Shown here piece by piece: positions 11,001 to 17,715 of a stretch of DNA of 64,000 nucleotides. Location: assembly GCF_049319665.1 (NCBI RefSeq), contig NZ_JBMOUD010000007.1:175910-239909 (forward strand). Direction: 5' to 3'. Position numbers and translations under genes: made by a program. The notes beneath the pieces are model-generated. The model did no database searches. It saw only the letters and a list, made by a program, of their open reading frames with translations, and had not been told where the DNA came from. Positions within the stretch are counted from its first letter, which is position 1; every line of letters begins with the position of its first letter. Origin of the DNA: JBMOUD01 sp049319665 (GTDB lineage: Bacteria > Pseudomonadota > Gammaproteobacteria > Enterobacterales > Enterobacteriaceae).

Positions 11001-11826
11001 TGCCTTTATACCGAACTTCAGTGAAGAAGTGCGCATCAGGGGTTCGGGTTTGCGGCACATTGGAACCCCAGGCAATAATATATCCTGCGTTATACCAATC
11101 GGCAGATTCCGGCACATCTGTTTGCTCGCCCCAGGTCATCGGCGAGGCTGGGGGTAAATCGCAATACCAATCGTAGAAACTCAGCGCCACACCGCCGATT
11201 AGCGATAAATAGCGAGAACCGGCAGCATAGGACACCATCGACATCGCCGGAATTGGCGAGAATCCGGCAATACGATCTGGGCCCCAGGTTTTAGCGGTAT
11301 AAACATTGGAGGCGGCGATAATCTCATTTACTTCTTGCCAGTTAGAACGGATAAAACCGCCCCTTCCGCGCTCACGTTTATAACTTGTCGCCAGTTCAGG
11401 GTTATTAACAATGGATGCCCAGGCATCAACCGGGTCGCTAACGCGACTTTTTGCCTCGCGCCACAATTGGATTAACGTTTTGCGCACTAACGGATATTTC
11501 AAACGGTTGGCACTATAGAGATACCAAGAATAGCTGGCCCCACGCGGGCAGCCACGCGGCTCATGGTTAGGTAAATCAGGGCGAGTACGCGGGTAATCAG
11601 TCTGCTGCATCTCCCAAGTAACCAACCCGTTTTTGACAAAGATTTTCCAGCTGCAAGAGCCGGTACAGTTTACACCGTGGGTAGAACGTACCTCTTTATC
11701 ATGCTGCCAGCGCTGACGATAGCCGTCTTCCCAATCACGATTATTGTTAAACTGCTGGCCATGGCCGTCAGCAAAGGTTTCGCCTTTCTGTTTGAAATAG
11801 CGAAAGCGGTCGAGAAATTTACTCAT
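8083..11826 (-). CDS. narG: Respiratory nitrate reductase A, alpha (catalytic Mo-bisMGD) subunit
   Basis: 1,247 residues, exactly the usual size. It reduces nitrate to nitrite on the cytoplasmic side of the membrane during anaerobic respiration. The N-terminal FS0 cluster motif HGVNCTGSC (His plus Cys ligands) and the molybdenum ligand Asp in the YDWYCDLPPASP segment are present. The N terminus MSKFLDRFRYFKQKG has no Tat signal, as in cytoplasm-facing NarG. A strong AGGAGAAG site precedes ATG 11826. It lies 56 bases after narK and overlaps narH by 4. Confidence 0.97.
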   Translation of the reverse strand: MSKFLDRFRYFKQKGETFADGHGQQFNNNRDWEDGYRQRWQHDKEVRSTHGVNCTGSCSWKIFVKNGLVTWEMQQTDYPRTRPDLPNHEPRGCPRGASYSWYLYSANRLKYPLVRKTLIQLWREAKSRVSDPVDAWASIVNNPELATSYKRERGRGGFIRSNWQEVNEIIAASNVYTAKTWGPDRIAGFSPIPAMSMVSYAAGSRYLSLIGGVALSFYDWYCDLPPASPMTWGEQTDVPESADWYNAGYIIAWGSNVPQTRTPDAHFFTEVRYKGTKTVAITPDYAEVTKLCDQWLAPKQGTDSGLAMAMGHVMLREFHLDNPCQYFIDYARRYSDMPMLVMLEPREEGYSVAGRMLRASDLSAGLGEENNPQWKTVALSEDSGELVAPNGSIGYRWGEKGKWNLEARAAGHECQLRLSLLGCQDAVAEVGFPYFGGDEHPHFRELKLNNVLVHKLPVKTLTLADGQQVQVTTVYDLLLANYGLDRGLNDDNCASSYDDIKAYTPAWAEQVTGVSRQNIIHIAREFADNAAKTHGRSMIIVGAGMNHWFHMDMNYRGLINMLVFCGCVGQSGGGWAHYVGQEKLRPQTGWLPLAFGLDWQRPPRQMNSTSFFYQHSSQWRYETVTAAELLSPLADKSAFSGHLIDFNVRAERMGWLPSAPQLNENPLHIARQAADAGLTPQAFTVRELQAGRIKFASEQPDSGKNHPRNLFVWRSNLLGSSGKGHEYFLKYLLGTDNGVQGKDLGVQGGVMPEDVEWQPQGLEGKLDLVVTLDFRMSSTCLYSDIVLPTATWYEKDDMNTSDMHPFIHPLSAAVEPAWEAKSDWDIYKGIAKRFSELCIGHLGQETDVVLQPIQHDSASELAQPFDVKQWSKGECELIPGKTAPHIMAVERDYPAIYERFTSLGPLLDTLGNGGKGIGWNTDSEIALLKKLNRVKTEGAAAGRPLIETAIDAAEVILTLAPETNGQVAVKAWQALEQFTGREHAHLALNKEDEKIRFRDIQAQPRKIISSPTWSGLEDEHVSYNACYTNVHELIPWRTLSGRQQLYQDHPWMRAFGESLLVYRPPIDTRSAQQMLGVKPNGNPEKALNFLTPHQKWGIHSTYSDNLLMLTLSRGGPIVWMSEEDAAELGIADNDWIEAFNSNGALTARAVVSQRVPAGMTMMYHAQERLVNIPGSEITGQRGGIHNSVTRITPKPTHMIGGYAQLAYGFNYYGTVGSNRDEFVVVRKMKDIAWLDGEGNDRQQESAK

Positions 11827-11882
11827 CGATTGCTTCTCCTGGTACTAAAAAAGAAAACTCAGTTAACTGCTGAGCAAAGTGG

Positions 11883-13271
11883 CTATTTATTATTTTTACG
11901 GCCATAAACCAGCGCGGTGATCAGCGCACAAACGAGATAAAACACGAGGAAGATTTTCATCGCGCCAGCGGGTGAGCCGGTCATGGCGAGCGAACTGCCA
12001 AAGGCTTTAGGAATGAAGAATCCACCGATAGCACCAATGGCAGAGATGAACCCAAGTGCGGCAGAGGTATCGGTCAAGGCTTCATGTTGCGCCACCTCAT
12101 CACTACCGCCACGCGCTTTGACGCGCTCAATGGTCTTGGCACGGAATACTACGGCGATCATTTGGAAGGTCGAGCCACTGCCTAACCCGGCGGTCAGGAA
12201 CAGGCACATAAAGACAGCAAAGAAAGCGATGAAATTACCCTCGCCGCTGCCGGGTAACGTGAGGAAAAGCAGAGCGCTGAACAACGACATCAGCAAAAAA
12301 TTCACCAACGTGACGCGTGTTCCGCCGAGGCGATCGGAAATCACCCCGCCAACCGAGCGAGCTAGTGCGCCAAGGAAAGGGCCAAAAAAGGCGTAATGCA
12401 TGATTTGAACGTGAGGAAACTGCATTTTTGAGAGCATAGCGAAACCGGCGGAAAAACCGATAAACGAGCCAAACGTTGCCAGATACAACAGACCTAACAG
12501 CCACATATGCCCACGCTGTAAAACGTGCAGTTGCTGTGACAATGACGCCTTAGCCGTTTGCAGGTCGTTCATACCAAACCAGGCAGCCAACGTTGCGATA
12601 ACCAAAAATGGCACCCAGATCCAGGCAGCATTCTGTAGCCAGAACCCGCTGCTGTCAGGTAACGTCACCGTGCTGGTGCTAAATACGGAGAAAATAGATA
12701 AGGAGATAACCAGAGGAGCAATTAACTGCATCACACTGACCCCGAGATTCCCTAATCCACCATTAATACCTAGTGCACTGCCCTGCTTGGCTTTAGGAAA
12801 GAAGAAACTGATATTGCCCATGCTAGAAGCAAAATTCGCCCCAGCAAAACCGCATAACAAAGCGATAATCACAAAGATAAAGTAAGGCGTTGTACTGTCT
12901 TGCACAGCGAAGCCTAACCATAAACAAGGAATTATCATGAATGCGGTGCTAATGGCAGTCCAACGACGTCCTCCTATTAGTGGCACCATAAAAGAGTACG
13001 GCACGCGAAGTAATGCCCCAGAAACCGAAGGCAGTGCCGTTAACAGGAAAAGCTGCTCGGTGGTGAAGTTAAAGCCCACTTTTTCCAGGTTGACGGCAAC
13101 GGTACTAAATAGCATCCAGACACAAAAGGAGAGTAACAAGCAGGGCACAGAGATCCACAGGTTACGGCGAGCAACGGCGTGTCCCGTTTGTTGCCAAAAG
13201 GCTGTGTTCTCTGGGTCCCATTGAGTTAACAAGTAACGAGATGAAGTGGTTTTTACCGGGGGTTGATTCAT
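11883..13271 (-). CDS. narK: Nitrate/nitrite antiporter of the major facilitator superfamily
   Basis: 462 residues with twelve hydrophobic segments. NarK exchanges external nitrate for cytoplasmic nitrite, feeding NarG and removing its toxic product. The family's two glycine-rich nitrate signature regions are visible (GFAGANFASSMGNISFFFP and GLGSGSTFQMIAVVFRAK). Gene order narK-narGHJI with a 56-base gap suggests co-transcription from the promoter upstream of narK. It could be the paralogue narU, but the position next to narG favours narK. Confidence 0.93.
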   Translation of the reverse strand: MNQPPVKTTSSRYLLTQWDPENTAFWQQTGHAVARRNLWISVPCLLLSFCVWMLFSTVAVNLEKVGFNFTTEQLFLLTALPSVSGALLRVPYSFMVPLIGGRRWTAISTAFMIIPCLWLGFAVQDSTTPYFIFVIIALLCGFAGANFASSMGNISFFFPKAKQGSALGINGGLGNLGVSVMQLIAPLVISLSIFSVFSTSTVTLPDSSGFWLQNAAWIWVPFLVIATLAAWFGMNDLQTAKASLSQQLHVLQRGHMWLLGLLYLATFGSFIGFSAGFAMLSKMQFPHVQIMHYAFFGPFLGALARSVGGVISDRLGGTRVTLVNFLLMSLFSALLFLTLPGSGEGNFIAFFAVFMCLFLTAGLGSGSTFQMIAVVFRAKTIERVKARGGSDEVAQHEALTDTSAALGFISAIGAIGGFFIPKAFGSSLAMTGSPAGAMKIFLVFYLVCALITALVYGRKNNK

Positions 13272-13331
13272 ACATTCTACTCAGAGAGATAATAATGAAG
13301 CCCAACCCTAAATCTTCTATTTTTTCCCTTA

Positions 13332-13345
13332 TTGATGCATGTCAA
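13332..13345. promoter_or_regulatory. FNR-type box upstream of narK
   Basis: The sequence TTGATGCATGTCAA matches the FNR consensus TTGAT-N4-ATCAA at nine of ten specified positions. It lies 61 bases from the narK start, where an FNR site centred near -41 would be expected. FNR activation of narK and nar operons under anaerobiosis is established in enterobacteria. narXL, the usual nitrate sensor pair, is not in this window. Confidence 0.75.
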
Positions 13346-13579
13346 AGGTAAGTTTAAAATCTACACAATTAGGATAATTCACAGTCTACGAAAAATAGAT
13401 TTTTTACTAAAAACCCTCATTATTCTACAATGTAGATATGTAATAAAATTGTCATATTAACTCATTTCATTTAACAAATTAGCAATAAAAATCTGATAAA
13501 AAATGAAAATATTTTTACTCCCAAAACAAATTGAGATTAATTATATTAAAAAATAATATGTGATTTGCTGAGTAATTTT
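13346..13579. other. AT-rich intergenic region between narK and fimB
   Basis: No gene. Together with 13272-13331 it makes a 308-base gap. It holds the presumed upstream activation region of narK; I could not identify NarL heptamers with confidence. The far end lies downstream of the fimB stop codon and contains only A/T runs. Confidence 0.6.
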
Positions 13580-14134
13580 TTAGTCCCAAAGAGAGGCAAA
13601 TCGTTCCGAATTGCTTTTTGTATAATGGACCGTGTGACGAATATTTTTATGCCCAAGGTAATCTTGGATAAGACGCGTATCAACGCCTGTATTCGCCAAG
13701 GTGTATCCACAGGCGTGACGCAGCATGTGTGGATGTGAGTTAATGGATATTCCCGCCTTTAAACCACAGGTTTTTATGATATACCACGCTTGCTTACGCG
13801 AGAGAGAGGTACCACGTTCGGAAAGAAACACATGATCGCTGGAAGCTGCTGCAACATAAGATTCTCTTATTGACAGCCATTCACTCACCGCTTGATATTC
13901 ATTGCCTCGCAGCGGATGAACGGTTGAAAATCCATTTTTCAATCTCCTGACATAGATCTGACGAGAATTTAAATCGATATCGGATAATTTTAAAGATAAC
14001 AACTCACTTATGCGGTATCCATGTCGAAAAGCCATTAAAATCAAACAGTGATTTCTCACACCATTTTTATCTAGTCGTGCGACCGATAGTAATAATTCCA
14101 CTTCAGCTTCGGTTAAATATCTTCTTCTGCTCAT
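13580..14134 (-). CDS. fimB: FimB-like tyrosine recombinase (fimbrial phase switch)
   Basis: 184 residues, the minimal single-domain recombinase size of FimB/FimE. Catalytic residues are intact: Arg in HGYRISELL, the HxxR pair in HPHMLRHACG, the second His in YLGHKNIRHTVHYT and the Tyr nucleophile in that same segment. Features such as the LSDIDL stretch, EWLSIR and LANTGVDTRLIQDYLGH resemble FimB more than FimE. FimB-type enzymes invert the fimA promoter in both directions. Here the gene lies at the far 3' end of the fimbrial cluster, about 8.7 kb from the switch, instead of beside fimE. It is read leftwards, and the ATG at 14134 is preceded by a GGAGGC-type site. Confidence 0.85.
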   Translation of the reverse strand: MSRRRYLTEAEVELLLSVARLDKNGVRNHCLILMAFRHGYRISELLSLKLSDIDLNSRQIYVRRLKNGFSTVHPLRGNEYQAVSEWLSIRESYVAAASSDHVFLSERGTSLSRKQAWYIIKTCGLKAGISINSHPHMLRHACGYTLANTGVDTRLIQDYLGHKNIRHTVHYTKSNSERFASLWD

Positions 14135-14704
14135 TTCGCCTCCAGAATCAGATTTTGATGTTACTGGTTAGTGAAAAAGGAAAAACCAGTACGATCAGAT
14201 GATTCAGTTATTGCTATCATCAGCAAGTTGCATCGCATATTTTCCGACACAAAAATCATGAATCACACTCCACTCGCGTGGCATAAAACGAGTCCAGACT
14301 TATTGCTTTCGATAAGATAAGTGCGGGGTGAAATCAAAAATTATATTTATCTTCCCAATAAATCTTTGATTCAGTTTTGGCTTAGAAAATTGTTGTATGT
14401 CCAATTTCCATCCTCCTTGAAAGCTAATCTCAATGTTTTATCTCAATATTATTTTGCGTTTACAGGAACATATCTTGTTAACTTATGATTTATCATGAAA
14501 GCTCAACAAGTGACAACAATAATATAGGATTTTTCGTAGTAAAAAATCCTAAAAACAAAAAGACCTAAGTACAGGAACACAAAGGAATAGTAAAAAAAAC
14601 AATACTAACCAAAGAATTACCTGCGTTTTATCTGAAAGTAGCAAAAGTTGCTTTTCGCACGGGGAAAACATAAACCTTACTAAAGTAATGGAGAGAATAA
14701 GGCA
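14135..14704. other. Non-coding region between the regulator gene and fimB
   Basis: About 570 bases, AT-rich, no credible reading frame. It probably holds the fimB promoter. I looked for a second copy of the fimbrial switch repeat TTGGGGCCA here and did not see one. Confidence 0.6.
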
Positions 14705-15415
14705 CTATATCCGACGGTGACTGCCCATAGAGTCTTGTATTTGTCCCAGCCATCGGTTTATCTCAAGACTATTTTGCAGCCCAAGCCTTTCAGCAACGGC
14801 TCGCCGATGAGTAGATACCGTCTTTTCACTGCGATGCAATCGTCGTGCGACACCCGATAGGCTTGAGTCATTTAACTGCATCAGAACCCATAACAATTCT
14901 CGTGGCGATAGTTTTCGTACGTCATTTTCCTGCAATGCAGAACTGACCGCAGGGCTCATTAAGGTATGCCGTGATTTTGCACATACTGATTGCAGACTTT
15001 TACGGAACACCGACATCGATTCATCTCGTCGCACAATAGCATCAGGTTGTTTATCGACTATAGCCTGTAATAATAAAGGCTCACGTAGTGCGGTATATAC
15101 CATGCAACGATGACGCCCAATAATCGCACTTAGACATGTCAATTCATCAAGGAAATTAAATCCATCATGGATTGAGTCAAAATCAGTTGATAACTCGGCG
15201 ATGACTAATATATTTTTCCTGCGCATTACCGGGGAAATAATGACCTCACGTAAGGTCGCTATATTTAATGCGTGTAATGCACAGTGTCTTCCTGCTAATT
15301 TATTTACTTCATCAACAATGACTCTTCCCGTCAACGTTAGACGGTCGAGAATCAACACCATTTCATAAGGAAACGAATCGTCCATATAACCTATATTGCT
15401 TTGAGATTTACTCAT
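14705..15415 (-). CDS. LuxR-type HTH regulator with degenerate receiver-like domain (RcsB/FimZ-like)
   Basis: 236 residues. The C-terminal part carries a LuxR helix-turn-helix (LSPRELLWVLMQLNDSSLS followed by VARRLHRSEKTVSTHRRAV). The N-terminal 140 residues resemble a receiver fold but I see no convincing phospho-acceptor Asp in the expected place, as in the auxiliary RcsB partners BglJ, RcsA and EcpR. It sits between fimH and fimB, read with the fimbrial operon, so a role in fimbrial or recombinase gene control is likely by context. Regulation by phosphorylation is doubtful. Family assignment is firm, target genes are inferred. Confidence 0.8.
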   Translation of the reverse strand: MSKSQSNIGYMDDSFPYEMVLILDRLTLTGRVIVDEVNKLAGRHCALHALNIATLREVIISPVMRRKNILVIAELSTDFDSIHDGFNFLDELTCLSAIIGRHRCMVYTALREPLLLQAIVDKQPDAIVRRDESMSVFRKSLQSVCAKSRHTLMSPAVSSALQENDVRKLSPRELLWVLMQLNDSSLSGVARRLHRSEKTVSTHRRAVAERLGLQNSLEINRWLGQIQDSMGSHRRI

Positions 15416-15552
15416 GACTTATCTCATTGTTACAGTTAGCATTTACTTGCACATGCAAACACCTGTTATAAAGCGCTCTCTTTAATTAATGGAAAGCATA
15501 AGTAAATGTACTAACTTCAATTCCCATACTAGAAATAGGCATTCTCATTCCC

Positions 15553-15569
15553 CCCCGATATTCTCGGGG
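15553..15569 (-). terminator. GC hairpin after fimH
   Basis: Arms CCCCGA and TCGGGG with a five-base loop, 50 bases after the fimH stop, within the gap before the regulator gene. There is no clear T-tract, so it may reduce rather than stop read-through or protect the fim mRNA 3' end. Confidence 0.4.
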
Positions 15570-15618
15570 AGAAACCAGAGAAAACTAAAATATTCATTTT
15601 AAAAATTCATAATGAATA

Positions 15619-16524
15619 TTATGGATAAATAAATGTCATACCAATAACCGAACGAACACTACCTGCTGTAACTTGCCCGGTTGTTCTGGCATAAGATGCG
15701 GTTAGTGGAATAGACGTATTGGTGCTGCCTACTTGACCAATGAGCACATTATTATTTGCTCTGACAATGCCATTGTTATTAGATATTTGTACCCCGATCC
15801 CCTGCGCAGGTGAGGCAGTCGCTACATTACTAAAAATATCATTGCTAGCATTTGCCGTCGGTCCGGTAAGGTAATAAGCCAGTGTTTTCGTTTGAGCGCA
15901 ATGTACATTGATATTGAAAGACTGGGTCGCTGGATAGACAGGTAGATTCACCGTCACATCGCGCGAAGAGACATCACAGCCTCCGGTTGGAATGACGACA
16001 TCGTTGTTGGCGTAAATCTTCCATATATATTCTAAAGAAGCGCCTCGGTCATTGGTCTGATGCATATTTAAAATAGCAATAAGATCGCCATTTTTTATGG
16101 CAACACCGCCAGCAGCCCCGGTTGCAGTAAGATACAGCAACGTTGGCCAAGGTTTATCTGTCCTGCTATCGTATAAAATACTTTTTGTTTCAGATGTCGT
16201 AGGGAATGGATAGGTTGTACCCGAATAAGTCAAACTCCCGCGAAATGCCTGTAGCGCGCCGCCATAAGCAGAGCCTGAACGCAGAGAGACAAAGTCTTTA
16301 ATCGACTCGGGGTAGTCGTTGTGACAACGAATTTGAGTAGATAAATCAACAACCAGGTTCTGCCCGACACCGACTGAAGGCGTAAGATTCACATAAACAT
16401 TCGTCACGCCACCACCGGGTCCAATCACGATCCCCTGCGCCGTTGTACAAGTATATGCCGAGGCATAAAACGGAAATTGGCAAAAGAATACCGTCAGCAA
16501 TATACCCTTGATTATTCTACTCAT
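15619..16524 (-). CDS. fimH: Type 1 fimbrial tip adhesin, FimH family
   Basis: 301 residues with a signal peptide ending ASA before YTC. It has a lectin domain (about 1-158 mature) and a pilin domain (NNDVVIPTGGCDVSSRDVTV onward) ending in VIGMTFIYP. Compared with E. coli FimH as I remember it, the mannose-pocket segment CHNDYPES (Asn46, Asp47, Tyr48), the Asp of IKDFVSL (Asp54), and Gln133/Asn135 in HQTN are kept. Position 1 is Tyr instead of Phe, the second tyrosine-gate position (Tyr137) is Arg, and one residue is missing in the 136-142 loop where Asp140 would be. It should sit at the fibre tip, joined through FimG, and bind mannose-type glycans, possibly with altered affinity. Confidence 0.93.
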   Translation of the reverse strand: MSRIIKGILLTVFFCQFPFYASAYTCTTAQGIVIGPGGGVTNVYVNLTPSVGVGQNLVVDLSTQIRCHNDYPESIKDFVSLRSGSAYGGALQAFRGSLTYSGTTYPFPTTSETKSILYDSRTDKPWPTLLYLTATGAAGGVAIKNGDLIAILNMHQTNDRGASLEYIWKIYANNDVVIPTGGCDVSSRDVTVNLPVYPATQSFNINVHCAQTKTLAYYLTGPTANASNDIFSNVATASPAQGIGVQISNNNGIVRANNNVLIGQVGSTNTSIPLTASYARTTGQVTAGSVRSVIGMTFIYP

Positions 16525-16537
16525 CTTTACTCCTCCA

Positions 16538-17041
16538 TTATGCGTAGGTATAGGTGACAGTAATCACCGATTTTATGCTGCCAGATGATGGGCCACCGTT
16601 AACTGATACCGCCCTCACCCGGAGGGGAAACGCAGCTGTCGACGTCGCATTATCGACATTAATCGTTGTGGTCGTTCCCGCTTTTAGCGACTTACCACTG
16701 GTATCTTGCAGCTCGACCGCGATGTTGCTTGCCGAGCCTTGATTGGTGTAATAACCCGATGTGTCCGATGGGCCAGAAAAACTGGCCGTGACTTTACTCG
16801 TGCCAACCGGACACGCGTTAAGCGACAAATTGACGTTAACCCAAGGGGAAGTAGAGCCAGGATTGATCAGGTCAAATTTATACAAATTGCCTAAATCGAC
16901 TGCCGTATCATTGAGTACGACATTGCAAGGTCGAGCCACTACGGAGCCATTCACGGTAATAGTGACATCTGCAGCCTGAGCGACTCGCGCACAAAGCAAT
17001 CCTCCAAACAACAGAATCAAAAAAAGAGTTAACAGACGCAT
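16538..17041 (-). CDS. fimG: Minor pilin FimG, tip fibrillum adaptor
   Basis: 167 residues with signal peptide cut after AQA (start of mature ADVTITVNGSV). It is a single pilin domain with the paired cysteines (RPCNVVL, NACPVG), the FSGPSDTSGYYTNQGSASN loop and the C-terminal VITVTYTYA strand typical of chaperone-usher pilins. The close match to FimG (DVTITVNGxVVAxPC) makes the identity clear. It links FimH to FimF at the fibre tip by donor-strand exchange. It lies 13 bases before fimH and 44 after fimF. Confidence 0.9.
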   Translation of the reverse strand: MRLLTLFLILLFGGLLCARVAQAADVTITVNGSVVARPCNVVLNDTAVDLGNLYKFDLINPGSTSPWVNVNLSLNACPVGTSKVTASFSGPSDTSGYYTNQGSASNIAVELQDTSGKSLKAGTTTTINVDNATSTAAFPLRVRAVSVNGGPSSGSIKSVITVTYTYA

Positions 17042-17085
17042 ATTGACCTCAATTCATCACGGCTTAGTGCAGTCACTAAGCCCTA

Positions 17086-17613
17086 TTAAAAGTATTCCAG
17101 CGTAAACGTAGCGGTTGCGCTCACGGTTCCTGCGCTGACTGGCGTTTGTGTTGCCATCATTCGCGAATAAAATGTCAGCACATTACGCTGCCCCGCCGTC
17201 ACATTGTTCCAGTTGAGTTCACTCTGCGCCGCGTTGAGAGGGATCGCTTTCAAACCACTGTCTAGGATCTGCACGCCAATTCCGCTCGCACTGCCACTTA
17301 GCGCATCAATTTTCAGCAGGCTGGCATTATTACTGTCCGCCGTCCCGGTGAATCCCACCTTCACTTTCTGCGCAGAAGCATCACAGCGGAGAAACACAAT
17401 ACTGAATCTCACCGCAGGGCTAGGATCGCCTACTCGCGAAAATTGCTTACTTGGGCTTGCCCCTAGATTCACGGTAAAATTTTTGGAACCCACATCGACT
17501 TCACATGTGTTATCCAATACTTGTCCTGTCACCGTAACGGTAGCGGCGGTTGCCACCTGCCCGCCGCCACTCAGCAGCGCAAACAGGCATAAAATTCGAC
17601 ATCTTTTGTTCAT
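17086..17613 (-). CDS. fimF: Minor pilin FimF, tip fibrillum adaptor
   Basis: 175 residues with signal peptide (LSGGGQVATA). The mature domain shows VTGQVLDNTCEVD, the second Cys in FLRCDAS, KVGFTGTADSNNASLL and the terminal TATFTLEYF, all close to FimF. It lies between FimA rod and FimG in the tip fibrillum. It is read after fimD (102-base gap) and before fimG in the standard order. Confidence 0.9.
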   Translation of the reverse strand: MNKRCRILCLFALLSGGGQVATAATVTVTGQVLDNTCEVDVGSKNFTVNLGASPSKQFSRVGDPSPAVRFSIVFLRCDASAQKVKVGFTGTADSNNASLLKIDALSGSASGIGVQILDSGLKAIPLNAAQSELNWNNVTAGQRNVLTFYSRMMATQTPVSAGTVSATATFTLEYF

Positions 17614-17715
17614 TCTATTTACCTGGGCTAAGCCACATCGGTTTTACCGATGTGGCGTTAATGGCGTAATCTGGCGCGAGTGATGCATCACATCAATAAT
17701 CAGCAATATCAATAA

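Noticed and set aside
13580..14134. Possibility that this tyrosine recombinase is an integrase of a genomic island
   Set aside because: At 184 residues it is a single-domain FimB/FimE-type enzyme and lies with a fim operon that has the matching switch; no attachment-site repeats were seen.
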